A DNA stretch of 31,360 nt from Phycisphaerae bacterium. Lineage in GTDB: Bacteria > Planctomycetota > Phycisphaerae > UBA1845 > UTPLA1. Shown here piece by piece: positions 5,315 through 14,160 of this stretch. The translations under genes were made by a program, and so were the position numbers. The stretch's first letter is position 1. Each line of letters opens with the position of its first letter. Location of the stretch: positions 1 through 31,360 of the forward strand of contig JAJDEC010000255.1 of NCBI GenBank assembly GCA_029259995.1, read 5' to 3'. Under the pieces are notes generated by a model. That model was not told the DNA's origin. It ran no database searches and was given only the letters and a program-made list of their open reading frames with translations.

Positions 5315-8300
5315 TTACGTCGCCTTCCCCGAGCCGCCCTGCCCGGAAACCGCGTCCTCGCCGAGCATGTCCTTCAACCACGTCTGGAGTTTCTCATTGC
5401 GCTGCACGATCTCGCCGAGCGAACCCGCCTGGAGTTGTTCGCGAACCACGCGCCGCGATGCGGATGTGTCCGTCCGCAGTGTACCTGCCTGGGATGACTT
5501 CGCATCCGGCCGCAGATCGGACGCCGACGGCGCGACGGCCGCACGCGGCGCCGTCTTCGCTCGTGACGCTGTCGCCGGCTGCGATTTCGCCACTGCCACG
5601 CCGGCGTCACCACTGGTTCCGTCATGCAGCAGATCGGGCAGATCCTTGCGATCCAGCGCCCCGCCGCCGCTCGAGCGATGGGCGCGATCCGGCCCCGCCG
5701 TCCCTTCAATTGCGGGTTCCGGCTCGCGTTGCGCAGGCCTTTCGGCGCTGGGCGCCGAAACCGGCTGCGACCCGTGCATGCGCCCCCCAGATGCGGCGCC
5801 TCGGCTGCCAGCACCCCCGGAATCCGGCGGCGTCATCCGAAGGTCCATACCGCGCGATGGCGCGGCGTATCCACCTCGCGCCATCTCTGTATCCAGCACG
5901 CCGCGCAAACCATCCAGTTCCCGCGGGACTGTCCGGAACAGTTCGTCAAATTGTGACAGCCGGCCGCGAAGCCGTTCGACGCGCGCGTCCATTGAACCGT
6001 AGAGCTGGCGGATGATGCCAAGCAACTGTCCAACCCGTTCCGTATGCGTCTTGAGCTGGCGGATTTTCTCCTCGGCGTCCGATTCGGCTCGCGCCAATTC
6101 GCTTCGATTCCGTTCGGCGTTGGAACCCGCGTCGTTGAGCTGTCGAACGACTGTCGAAACCTTCTTCGACATCTCCGACAATGCGCCCGCCTGCCGCTTC
6201 GCCTCATCGATCAGTTCACGCGGCATCGCCAACAGTGATTCCGCCTGCAACTGGACGCCTTCGGCACGTTTGATCAGATCCCCCGCCCGCGACTCGGCGC
6301 GACGCTGCGCCTCGGCGGCGTCGTTGACGATTTTTGACGTCTCCTGCCGCGACTGGACGATTTCGTGGCGCGCCTCGCCGACCTGTCGGCGAATGCGATC
6401 CGTCTCGTCGGCCAGCTGCGATCGAAGCGACTGCACTTCCTCGCGAATGCCCTGCGACATCTTCTCGGCATTGTGCAAGAGCGTCTCAGCCTGTTCGCGA
6501 AATCGCTCGGAAGACGTCTGCGCCTGCAGCATCATGTTGGCGGCCGATTCGTTCAGATTCTCGGCGCCGCTCTGCGCCTGGATCAGCATCTCGTCGGCGT
6601 GCCGCCGCAGGGCCGACGCACCGCTCTGCACCTGGTCAAGCAGCTTCGCCGCATTCTGTCGCATCTGCTCGGCGCCCTGTTCCACCTGCATCCGCACCGA
6701 ATTAAGACGTTTGTAGTTTTTGTCGGCGTCTTCCATCGCCGCGTCGCGCAACGATTCGATCTGCGTCGTCACGCGATCGCCCGTCTTCGCCATGTGCTCG
6801 ACCGTCTCCTTCGACGCATGCCGAATCTCGTCGCCGACGTTGCCGAGCTCGCGACGAACCACGTCGGCCCGCTCCGTCATCTGCGCGAGGCACTGCCGAA
6901 CCTCTTCCAGCGACGTCTTGCTCTGCATGCGAACCCGACGGATCGTCTCTTCCGCCGTCTTGACGGAATTCTCCGCCTCCGATCGCGTCTTCTCGACGCG
7001 TTTCGAGATCTCAGCGGACGATTCCTCGGCCCCCTTGCGAACGTCGTCGGCCTTCGCCATCGCCTTGGCAAGCACGTCGGCCAGCTCCTTGCCGACACTC
7101 GTGATCCGCGAGCGCGCCATCTCGTTGAGCTGCCGCATCTCGTGCTGGAATCGCCCCGTCGTCCCATCGACACTGTTCGTCAGACGCTCGATTTCCGTCT
7201 TGCTGTCGTTGACGATCTTGCCCTGCTTTTCGATCAGGACTTCCAGTTCCTTGCGCAGCGTCATCGACGACGCACCGAACTGCTCCTGGCATTTCGCCGC
7301 ATGCTGCTCGACGCTTTCGACGGCCTCCTGCAGATCGCGATAAATGCGATCGGCGCTTTTCGACGTATCCGCAAGCTGTTCCCGAAGCAACGCAATGCGC
7401 TCCTCGGCCTGTTGCTCCGCATCGCCGACCTGGGCGTTTGTCAGGTTCCTGACTTCGCTGAAGCGCTGTTCGATCGAGCGCTTGTGTTCGAGCAACGTCG
7501 CGTCCAACGCCTCGGTTTGCGATTTGGACTGCGCTTCAACATTACTGAATTGATGTTCGATCGACTGCTTGTGTCCCGCCAGTTTCGCATCGATTACTTC
7601 CGCCTGCGACTTGGAACGCGCCTCGGCTTCGCCCACGGCCGTATCCGTTTCCCGAACCATCGTACTGACGCGCGTGCCGACTTCCGATTTGTGCTTCTTC
7701 AGCAACGACTCGAGCGCATCCCGGGCGTTCTGGAATCGCTCCTCGAATTCCTGGCGCATCGAGGCGCTTTGCTCGGCCATCGTTTCGACCTGTTCGCGAT
7801 GCGATGTCATGCTCGTGTCGAGCGAGCGACGCGCGGCGGATATCTGATCTTCCGTCTGGGCGATGACGGCTTCCAGCTGCGCATGTGACTGGTCCGCGGC
7901 GGCGCGCGCGGCGTCGAGGCGCTTGGAGATCTCACCGATGGACTTGGCGCCGCGCTCCGCGTTGTCGCGCCATGCCGCCTCGGCGAGTTTCGTCTGTTCG
8001 GCCACATGGTCCGTCAGTTCCGTCAGCAGCTTCTCGCACGACGTCTTCGTCTCGGTCAACAGTTCCTTCGTTTCCTTGTTCGCACTCACGGCCTGTTCGC
8101 GTGTCGCGTTCGAGTCCTCCACCATGCGTTTCTGGGCGTTCTGGAATTCCTCACAAGCACTGCCGACGTGCGATTCGGCCTCGTCGACCAGCGCCTGCAT
8201 GCGATGATTCGCCTGCTCCAGCCGCTCGGACATCTCCGTAACGAGGGCGTCGGTCTTTTCCGTGACCTCCTCGGCCCGCGCGACGGTTCGATCGCGTACG

Positions 8301-10207
8301 CCATGGACTGTGTCGAGCACGCTCTTGGCCTGCTCTTTGAGGTCTTCGACGAGTCGCTTGCTTTCGCGATCCATGATGTTGGATCGCGCGAACGCGCTGC
8401 GCACGCATTCATCGAGGCTGACCTGGGCCGCCTCCATTTCCGTTCGTTGCTGCGAGAGCAGCTCGATCATCCGCGCCTGCGTCGCGTCGCCTTTTTCCTT
8501 GAGACCGTCAAGCATCGTTTTGAGCTGTTCCTGCAACTCGCCCGACTGCGATTTCGCCGCCGTGATGAATTCCCGGGCTCGCAATTCCAACGACTTGGAC
8601 ACCTCCGACGCTTCAGCAATCGCCTGGCCGATGCGCGACTCCGAAGCGCGCTGGGCTTCGATCACGTGTTCATGCAGCGCCGCGACTTCGAGGCGCAGCT
8701 CGCGAACGGAATCCGCCTCGGCCCGCGTCTGACCAACGGCATCATCGACGCGCGACGTCTGCGTCTTGGTCAATTGTTCGAATTCCGAAGTCAGCTCCTT
8801 CGTTCGCCGCTCCACTTCGAATTGCGCCTTGTCCGCGGCGTTGACGGCCGAGCCGGCGCGCTCTTCCAGCGCCATGGCCCGGGTTTCGGCCGACTTGAGA
8901 AACTCGCGAATCTGCGATTCCGTCGAACGCGCGCTTTGCGTCGCGTCGTCCAGCGCCGTCAGCGTTTCCTTACGAAACTTCTGCAAGTCGCGAAGCTCCG
9001 CGTCGGATCGTTCCTTTGTCGCGCCAATCAACTCCTGTTGATCGCGAATTTCGATCTGCTGCTCGCGTACCTGTGCGATGCCCTTTTCCAACGCCTGGAG
9101 TCGATCGGAGAGATGTCGGACGATTTGGCTGTTGTCGCGCGAAATATTCTTGTCTTGCGCGGATTCACCTCGAACATCCGCGAGAGAGATTTCGAACGAT
9201 CGCAGTTTTGAATCGATCCGCGCGAGTTCGTCCGTCGGTATCCCCACATTGGGCGCGGCGATCGGCACTTTGATCGGCGCTTGCGGCGCGATCGGCGCAG
9301 CCGATGAAGTCGGCAGCGGTGTCGACGTCGGCTCGGGGGTACCGATCATCTGCCGCGCGAAGTCACCTTGCGGCTTTCCTGCCTCGCTCGTTACATTCAG
9401 CGAGAGCATCTGGGTCACGACTTCGTCGATCATCGCCGCAGTGACGATCTCACGGCCGGCGCTGTAGGCCGAAAGCAGCGCATTGTCGCAGATCTGATTG
9501 ATGAGTCGGGGAATGCCCTCGCCATATCGATACACGGCATCGACCGCGTCCCGTGCAAAGATGCGTTTGTCCGACGCAAGCCCCGCGATCCGCAGTCGAT
9601 GCGCGACGTAGCCCGTCGTCAGCGCGTGATCCAGCGCATGCAGATGAAACGTGCGAAAGATCCGTTGATACGTCTGGCGAAGCGACGGATGCCGAAACGC
9701 CTCCTGAAGCTCTGGTTGCCCCAGCATCAGGACCTGGAGCAGTTTGGCGTCGTCCGCTTCAAGATTCCCGAGCATTCGGAGTTCTTCGAGCGCTTCGACC
9801 GGCAGATTCTGCGCTTCGTCGATGATGACGACCGCAAGACGGTCCCGGGAATACTGCTCCAGAAGATACTCTTCGAGTCGATGGGTCAGTTCGGCCGACG
9901 TCGTCGCGTCGTCTGTCTTGATTTCGAATTCGCGGCAGATGGCCTGAAGAAGCTCTGAACCTGTCAGCCTCGTGTTCGTGATCACGGCAGTCCGAACGTC
10001 CGAGCCGAGTCGATTGAGCAACAGGCGGCTCAGAAGTGTCTTTCCCGCGCCGACTTCGCCGGTCACAAGAACAAAGCCCTTGCGCAGCTCAACTGCGTAA
10101 AGCAGGGAAGCCAGCGCCTCCTCGTGATCCGGCGTATTGAAGAAGAAGCGCGGATCGGGCGTGTTGTTGAACGGCGCAATCTTCAGCCCGAAATGTTCGC
10201 AGTACAT
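5315..10207 (-). CDS. XrtA-type AAA ATPase fused to a >1000-residue coiled coil
   Basis: 1630 residues. Residues 1-270 match the ATPase found in exosortase A/EPS loci (ExeA/MshM-like): start MYCEHFGLKIAPFNNTPDPR, Walker A GEVGAGKT (50-57), Walker B LAVVIIDEAQ (124-133) and the LGQPEL segment (162-167). Such ATPases are about 270-400 residues long, so this one is four to six times longer. A Pro/Ala linker (about 289-325) leads to an almost unbroken Glu/Gln/Lys/Arg/Ala coiled coil (about 355-1440) with a tandem 29-residue repeat at 862-919. A Gly/Ser/Pro/Ala-rich tail ends in a short helix (GSLGEIVQRNEKLQTWLKD, about 1596-1614). No membrane segment is seen. I chose the start at 10207 because the fold begins there; the frame opens 85 codons earlier. 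It is divergent from the polysaccharide genes and probably scaffolds or powers assembly or export; that role is inferred. Confidence 0.92.
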   Translation of the reverse strand: MYCEHFGLKIAPFNNTPDPRFFFNTPDHEEALASLLYAVELRKGFVLVTGEVGAGKTLLSRLLLNRLGSDVRTAVITNTRLTGSELLQAICREFEIKTDDATTSAELTHRLEEYLLEQYSRDRLAVVIIDEAQNLPVEALEELRMLGNLEADDAKLLQVLMLGQPELQEAFRHPSLRQTYQRIFRTFHLHALDHALTTGYVAHRLRIAGLASDKRIFARDAVDAVYRYGEGIPRLINQICDNALLSAYSAGREIVTAAMIDEVVTQMLSLNVTSEAGKPQGDFARQMIGTPEPTSTPLPTSSAAPIAPQAPIKVPIAAPNVGIPTDELARIDSKLRSFEISLADVRGESAQDKNISRDNSQIVRHLSDRLQALEKGIAQVREQQIEIRDQQELIGATKERSDAELRDLQKFRKETLTALDDATQSARSTESQIREFLKSAETRAMALEERAGSAVNAADKAQFEVERRTKELTSEFEQLTKTQTSRVDDAVGQTRAEADSVRELRLEVAALHEHVIEAQRASESRIGQAIAEASEVSKSLELRAREFITAAKSQSGELQEQLKTMLDGLKEKGDATQARMIELLSQQRTEMEAAQVSLDECVRSAFARSNIMDRESKRLVEDLKEQAKSVLDTVHGVRDRTVARAEEVTEKTDALVTEMSERLEQANHRMQALVDEAESHVGSACEEFQNAQKRMVEDSNATREQAVSANKETKELLTETKTSCEKLLTELTDHVAEQTKLAEAAWRDNAERGAKSIGEISKRLDAARAAADQSHAQLEAVIAQTEDQISAARRSLDTSMTSHREQVETMAEQSASMRQEFEERFQNARDALESLLKKHKSEVGTRVSTMVRETDTAVGEAEARSKSQAEVIDAKLAGHKQSIEHQFSNVEAQSKSQTEALDATLLEHKRSIEQRFSEVRNLTNAQVGDAEQQAEERIALLREQLADTSKSADRIYRDLQEAVESVEQHAAKCQEQFGASSMTLRKELEVLIEKQGKIVNDSKTEIERLTNSVDGTTGRFQHEMRQLNEMARSRITSVGKELADVLAKAMAKADDVRKGAEESSAEISKRVEKTRSEAENSVKTAEETIRRVRMQSKTSLEEVRQCLAQMTERADVVRRELGNVGDEIRHASKETVEHMAKTGDRVTTQIESLRDAAMEDADKNYKRLNSVRMQVEQGAEQMRQNAAKLLDQVQSGASALRRHADEMLIQAQSGAENLNESAANMMLQAQTSSERFREQAETLLHNAEKMSQGIREEVQSLRSQLADETDRIRRQVGEARHEIVQSRQETSKIVNDAAEAQRRAESRAGDLIKRAEGVQLQAESLLAMPRELIDEAKRQAGALSEMSKKVSTVVRQLNDAGSNAERNRSELARAESDAEEKIRQLKTHTERVGQLLGIIRQLYGSMDARVERLRGRLSQFDELFRTVPRELDGLRGVLDTEMARGGYAAPSRGMDLRMTPPDSGGAGSRGAASGGRMHGSQPVSAPSAERPAQREPEPAIEGTAGPDRAHRSSGGGALDRKDLPDLLHDGTSGDAGVAVAKSQPATASRAKTAPRAAVAPSASDLRPDAKSSQAGTLRTDTSASRRVVREQLQAGSLGEIVQRNEKLQTWLKDMLGEDAVSGQGGSGKAT
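7451..7624 (-). repeat. Tandem 87-bp repeat coding a 29-residue coiled-coil unit
   Basis: Two directly adjacent units of 29 codons within the ATPase-coiled-coil gene. Unit 1 begins EARSKSQAEVIDAKL and unit 2 EAQSKSQTEALDATL; 18 of 29 residues are identical. A 29-residue unit is four heptads plus one residue, so the duplication shifts the heptad register. Confidence 0.85.
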
Positions 10208-10597
10208 TCGATCCGGCTCCGGAGGCGGCGGACGTCGCTCAAGCCTCGCCTCAACCGGCAAACAATGCCTGGCCGCGACGACGACACTCAGTTCGTACCT
10301 TGAGTTATCGGAATCAAAACTTGCACCGCTTGATGGAGACCGGCGTTTGTTGTTGCAAGAAGCGAGCAATGCCGTCTGATCACGACCGATCGGCAGTTTT
10401 TGCCGCTGTTTTGGCAATCGTCCCAGAATGTCCAACGTCTGGTAGGAACATTCGCCGCACATCGTCGTCGCCGTTGTTATCGCCGGAATGCTGATAACTC
10501 GTGATTGAGTCGGTCAAAGCGCGACCCGATAAGCGAATGGGTTTCGGGACGCGAGGCGCCTCGGAATGTCGCAAGGAATGAACACGAGAAGCGAAGC
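10208..10597. promoter_or_regulatory. 390-bp divergent intergenic region of the polysaccharide locus
   Basis: Separates the minus-strand ATPase gene from the plus-strand export operon and must carry the promoters for both. I see no strong -35/-10 pair. A weak GG-N10-GC arrangement (10539-10552, TGG at the -24 side but no TTGC at the -12 side) is the only sigma-54-like match. Confidence 0.5.
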
Positions 10598-11386
10598 ATG
10601 ATGAATCAACACAATACCAACCGCACGTCGAAGATCTCAAGCCGACGGATCGGCAGGCTCGCGCTGCTCGTCGCCGCGATGCTTTACGCCATCATCGGAA
10701 CGGGTTGCGGTCCATCCGACGGGGAAATCAACGCGTTCGTCCACGACTATGAAGCCGATGTCACGGGCGGCGAATACATTTTGCAACCCCCGGACACCAT
10801 GGAGATTACGTCTCCGAACTGTCCCGAGGTCGATGGAGAAACGTCGACCGTCAATGCCGACGGCAAAATCACATTGAAACTCGTCGGCGACGTCAAAGTC
10901 GCCGGACTCACGCCCATCGAGATTGCCCGCAAGCTCGAAGCCAATCTTCAAAGATTCTATCAGCGACCTGTTTGCAGCGTGCGTGTGATAGATCGACGAA
11001 GCAAGCGAATCTACGTGTTTGGCGAAGTCGACGGCACAGGCCCCCATCCGTACACGGGTAGAGATACGGTCCTTTCGATTCTCGGCAAGGCCAGGCCCAC
11101 GTTCTCGGCATGGGCGGATCGCGTCCATGTGATTCGGCCGAGCCATGAGGACGGCAAGCGGCACGTGATCGTCGTAAACGCCAACGACATCATCAAACGC
11201 GGAAATCTAGAGAAGAATTTTCACCTGCTCGAGGGCGATATTCTCTATGTGCCGCCGACGCCGCTGGCGTACGTCGGACAGAAGCTGCAGGAACTGCTGC
11301 AACCCATGCAGCCTGCAGCCCAAACGCTGATTGCCCCAGGATACGCTATTAGCTCCGCGGATACCTATTACCGAGGAAACGAGTAA
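10598..11386 (+). CDS. Polysaccharide export lipoprotein, Wza/EpsD type (SLBB)
   Basis: 262 residues. Proteins of this family form the outer-membrane channel through which capsular or exopolysaccharide leaves the cell. An N-terminal basic stretch and hydrophobic core (about 16-34) end in IIGTGC, a lipobox-like site with Cys37, although Gly at -3 is atypical. The Poly_export segment follows: GGEYILQPPDTMEI (about 57-70), the VNADGKITLKLVGDVKVAGL strand motif, then IEIARKLEANLQRFY and a SLBB-like domain (RIYVFGEVDGTGPHPYTGRDTVLSILGKA) and LLEGDILYVPPTPLA. Two ATGs (10598, 10601) are possible and the ribosome binding site is weak (CGAGAAG). It is the first gene of the plus-strand operon, 53 bp before the chain-length gene. 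Confidence 0.93.
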   Translation: MMNQHNTNRTSKISSRRIGRLALLVAAMLYAIIGTGCGPSDGEINAFVHDYEADVTGGEYILQPPDTMEITSPNCPEVDGETSTVNADGKITLKLVGDVKVAGLTPIEIARKLEANLQRFYQRPVCSVRVIDRRSKRIYVFGEVDGTGPHPYTGRDTVLSILGKARPTFSAWADRVHVIRPSHEDGKRHVIVVNANDIIKRGNLEKNFHLLEGDILYVPPTPLAYVGQKLQELLQPMQPAAQTLIAPGYAISSADTYYRGNE

Positions 11387-11439
11387 ACCTGAAACCGCGC
11401 CCGTCCTGTTTGGGCGGCGCACAGAACGGACCCCCTGCG

Positions 11440-13146
11440 ATGCAGCATCACGGTCACAACAACCATATCGACGAGTTTTCCGTCTCGGACATTCGTCATA
11501 CGCTTCACGAGATCTGGCGCGTCGTACGCGATCGACGCTGGCTGTTCATTCTGCCGGCGTGCATCGTTGCGACCGTCGCGTTTCTCTGTTCGATCATGAT
11601 TCCCCGCCTGTATGACGGCGGCGCCATCGTCAAGAGCGAACACGATCCCGTGTTTTCCATTGTCAATGCCAGCGCCTGGGCGCAGCCCTTTGCGGAAATC
11701 CGCAACCGAATGCAGAGTGTGATCAAGGATCCCGCCCTGATCGAAGCCGCACTTGCCGAAGCGGGCCAGCTCGACGATCTGGAACGATTCCCGGACGGCA
11801 CTCTGACGCCAAACGGCAAGAATGAGCGGGATCGGTTGATCGCAGGCATCGCGGCCGGCCTCTCTACAAAGACGATCAGCGAATCCGACAACGAGCGAAT
11901 CGTGCAGATCACGTTGCGTCATCCAGATCGAGAGATGATCCCGGACGTGGTTCGGGGAATTCGCAGTCGATACCTCCCCAAGGCGACGGAAATGGCCGTT
12001 CAAGTCCTCGAAGACGTTCAGGCGTTCCTTCGAACCGAGGCCGACAAGTCGCGGGATCGCATTACGCAGCTCAATCAACAGATCATGGAATACGAGCTGA
12101 AGTACCCGGGGATCGATCCGGATCGGCCGGATCGCATGGAAGCAGAGCAGACGAAACTCGTCATCGAGAAAGTCGATATGGAGCGGGAATTGCAGGAACT
12201 GCAGCTCTATGAAGCCGATCTCCGCAAGAACCTGGCAATGCTGGCTTCGAGCTCGGATCCGATGACAGCGACGGTTCACGAAGTACCCAATCCGCGGCGC
12301 GCCGAGCTTCTGGGCGAGATTCAGCGGATTCGCGACGAGATTCGATTGGACCAGACGCAGAAGGAAATGACGGGTTCGCATCCGTCGATCGTTCGCGCCC
12401 GGGAACAGCTCGCAGCGTTTCAGGCGGAATACGACGCAACGCCGCCGACAATTCCGGATGCATTCAGCCCCGAAAGCGAGGCGTCCCGACTTGCCGTTCT
12501 GGATGAAACGCAAGATCAATACGACAAGCTCGAATCACGACTCCGCAGCAAGGAACTTCGACTCGCCTCCATCGTTGCACGACTCGGCGAGATCGATCAA
12601 TCCCGGGCGCGAGCGATGGAACATCGGCAGGCGTTTCATAAGACAAAAGCCGAACTGCTTCGCATCACGGAGGACCTTCGGCAGTGGCAGGAGCAGATCG
12701 CCCCGGTCAGCCAGGTGCTCTATCTCGATAACAAGGATCGATCGGTGCGATTCAGCGCCATTCAGGATTCATGGGTTTCGCCGACACCCGTGACGCCCAA
12801 GACGTCACTCGTCATGCTTGTATGCCTCGGCATCGGCGGCATCGTCGGCGTGCTCGTGGTCCTGATCGCGGAACTCGTTGATCACTCTTATCGAACGGCG
12901 AAGCAGCTGACGACTTCACTGGGCGTCCCCGTCATCGAGAGCATCGACGAAATCATGACGATGACGACGACGCGCCGACGCATGATTCGCAAGGTCCTGA
13001 TCATGCCCGTCGCGGCGACAATCGCCATCACGGCCGCAACGTCATCGGGCCTGCTGGCGTACATGAGCCTCGAGAATCCGGCCAAGTACGGGAGCGTGGC
13101 AGATTCCACGCGTCATACGATTGAAAGACTTTTGGGAAATCAGTGA
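11440..13146 (+). CDS. Polysaccharide chain-length determinant (Wzz/GumC, XrtA type)
   Basis: 568 residues. Polysaccharide co-polymerase of the inner membrane that sets chain length and links polymerisation to the export channel. The first membrane helix is at about residues 34-56 (WLFILPACIVATVAFLCSIM). It is followed by a Wzz domain, a long periplasmic coiled coil (about 195-440), the conserved Pro-rich entry to the second helix (PTPVTPKTSLVMLVCLGIGG, about 446-465) and a short cytoplasmic loop with LTTSLGVPVIESI. An extra hydrophobic segment near residues 527-546 (IMPVAATIAITAATSSGLLA) is typical of the exosortase-linked version. No kinase domain is fused; the kinase is the next gene. The ATG at 11440 is preferred over a TTG 30 bp upstream. 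Confidence 0.94.
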   Translation: MQHHGHNNHIDEFSVSDIRHTLHEIWRVVRDRRWLFILPACIVATVAFLCSIMIPRLYDGGAIVKSEHDPVFSIVNASAWAQPFAEIRNRMQSVIKDPALIEAALAEAGQLDDLERFPDGTLTPNGKNERDRLIAGIAAGLSTKTISESDNERIVQITLRHPDREMIPDVVRGIRSRYLPKATEMAVQVLEDVQAFLRTEADKSRDRITQLNQQIMEYELKYPGIDPDRPDRMEAEQTKLVIEKVDMERELQELQLYEADLRKNLAMLASSSDPMTATVHEVPNPRRAELLGEIQRIRDEIRLDQTQKEMTGSHPSIVRAREQLAAFQAEYDATPPTIPDAFSPESEASRLAVLDETQDQYDKLESRLRSKELRLASIVARLGEIDQSRARAMEHRQAFHKTKAELLRITEDLRQWQEQIAPVSQVLYLDNKDRSVRFSAIQDSWVSPTPVTPKTSLVMLVCLGIGGIVGVLVVLIAELVDHSYRTAKQLTTSLGVPVIESIDEIMTMTTTRRRMIRKVLIMPVAATIAITAATSSGLLAYMSLENPAKYGSVADSTRHTIERLLGNQ

Positions 13147-13190
13147 GCCGTCGGCACCGCAGCCGATCGCAGATCAATGGAACGAGAATC

Positions 13191-14144
13191 ATGGGTCGAA
13201 TCGCAGACGCAATCAAAAGAGCGGAACGAGAACGGGCGAGCGTAAAGGCCGCCCGGATTGATACGGACGAGAATCCGAGAATCACGGATGCGTCGAGCGC
13301 CGATGTCGCAACACTCATCCCGCAAGCCGAAACCGACATCGCCGAGCCGCCGGTCGTCACTGAGCGGGCCAACAGGCCCGGAATGCAAAGGGATCGACAT
13401 CGATTCTCCCCCGCCGGCCTGCGGAAAGACGGCGAAGTCGTCGCCCCGACGCCCCACTGGGACGTACACAGCACGGTCGTCGCCGCCCGGGAACGATCGA
13501 GCCCCGTGACGGAACAATATCGCGCCGCCCGCACCTGGTTGCTTCGCCGCAATACGGCCGGCAAACATGCATGTGTCGCGATCACGAGCAGCATTCCGAA
13601 AGAAGGCAAGAGCGTCACGACGGCGAATCTGGCCGTCGCAATGGCGGAAGTTCGACACTTGAACGTTCTCGCAGTCGATTGCGACCTGCGCCAGGGTTCG
13701 ATGGCCCGGCTATATAAGATGTCGAATACGCCCGGCCTGGCCGACGTGCTGACGGGCCGCGTTACGCTGGACGAGGCGATTGCCTCAACGCCGATTCCAA
13801 ACCTCTGGACGCTCCCGGCGGGTGCACGACACGACTTGAATTCCGGCGAACTGCTCAATTCACGGGCTGCGACACGCGTGTTCGACGAGCTGCGCGAGAG
13901 ATTCCACTATGTTTTGGTCGATACACCTCCCGTGCAGTCCCTGTCGGATGTGGGCGCGATCGGTGCGCTCTGTACGGGCGTCATCATGGTCGTTCGGATG
14001 AACAAGACCGCCTCGCACCTGGTCCGACAGTCGCTGCATTGGCTTCAGTCGAATCACTTGAACGTGCTCGGCTGCATCGCATCCGATTGCCGCACCAAGG
14101 GAGCGCGCTACGAATACGAAAATCTCGGAGACGACGACGAATAG
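13191..14144 (+). CDS. BY-type tyrosine autokinase / P-loop ATPase (CpsD/Wzc, XrtA type)
   Basis: 317 residues. Cytoplasmic bacterial tyrosine kinase partner of the chain-length protein; its phosphorylation cycle controls polymer length. It starts MGRIADAIKRAERER, the usual opening of exosortase-linked kinases. Walker A is SSIPKEGKS (133-141), Walker A' VLAVDCD (159-165) and Walker B VLVDTPP (241-247). Only two tyrosines (Y307, Y309, in RYEYENLGDDDE) stand at the C-terminus, fewer than the Tyr cluster of Wzc. The preceding gene's stop overlaps a GTG at 13143, which would add 16 residues; the ATG at 13191 fits the family better. The gap to the next gene is 16 bp. Confidence 0.94.
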   Translation: MGRIADAIKRAERERASVKAARIDTDENPRITDASSADVATLIPQAETDIAEPPVVTERANRPGMQRDRHRFSPAGLRKDGEVVAPTPHWDVHSTVVAARERSSPVTEQYRAARTWLLRRNTAGKHACVAITSSIPKEGKSVTTANLAVAMAEVRHLNVLAVDCDLRQGSMARLYKMSNTPGLADVLTGRVTLDEAIASTPIPNLWTLPAGARHDLNSGELLNSRAATRVFDELRERFHYVLVDTPPVQSLSDVGAIGALCTGVIMVVRMNKTASHLVRQSLHWLQSNHLNVLGCIASDCRTKGARYEYENLGDDDE

Positions 14145-14160
14145 GCTGACTCGCGGGTCA

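Noticed and set aside
6365..9211. Long plus-strand open frames (507 and 401 codons) opposite the ATPase-coiled-coil gene
   Set aside because: They are antisense to a well-supported coding region, lack ribosome binding sites and recognisable domains, and their Leu/Arg/His-rich composition is what the complement of coiled-coil codons produces.
10208..10462. 85-residue N-terminal extension of the ATPase-coiled-coil protein
   Set aside because: The family always begins at the MYxxxFGL-type segment; the extension is unlike any domain and covers the divergent promoter region.
10539..10552. GG-N10-GC pattern before the export lipoprotein gene as a sigma-54 promoter
   Set aside because: Spacing fits, but the -12 side reads ACGC instead of TTGC and only TGG matches at -24, so it is too weak to call.
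11368..12519. 383-codon minus-strand frame opposite the chain-length gene
   Set aside because: The plus strand encodes a clear Wzz-type protein here; the antisense frame has no family features.
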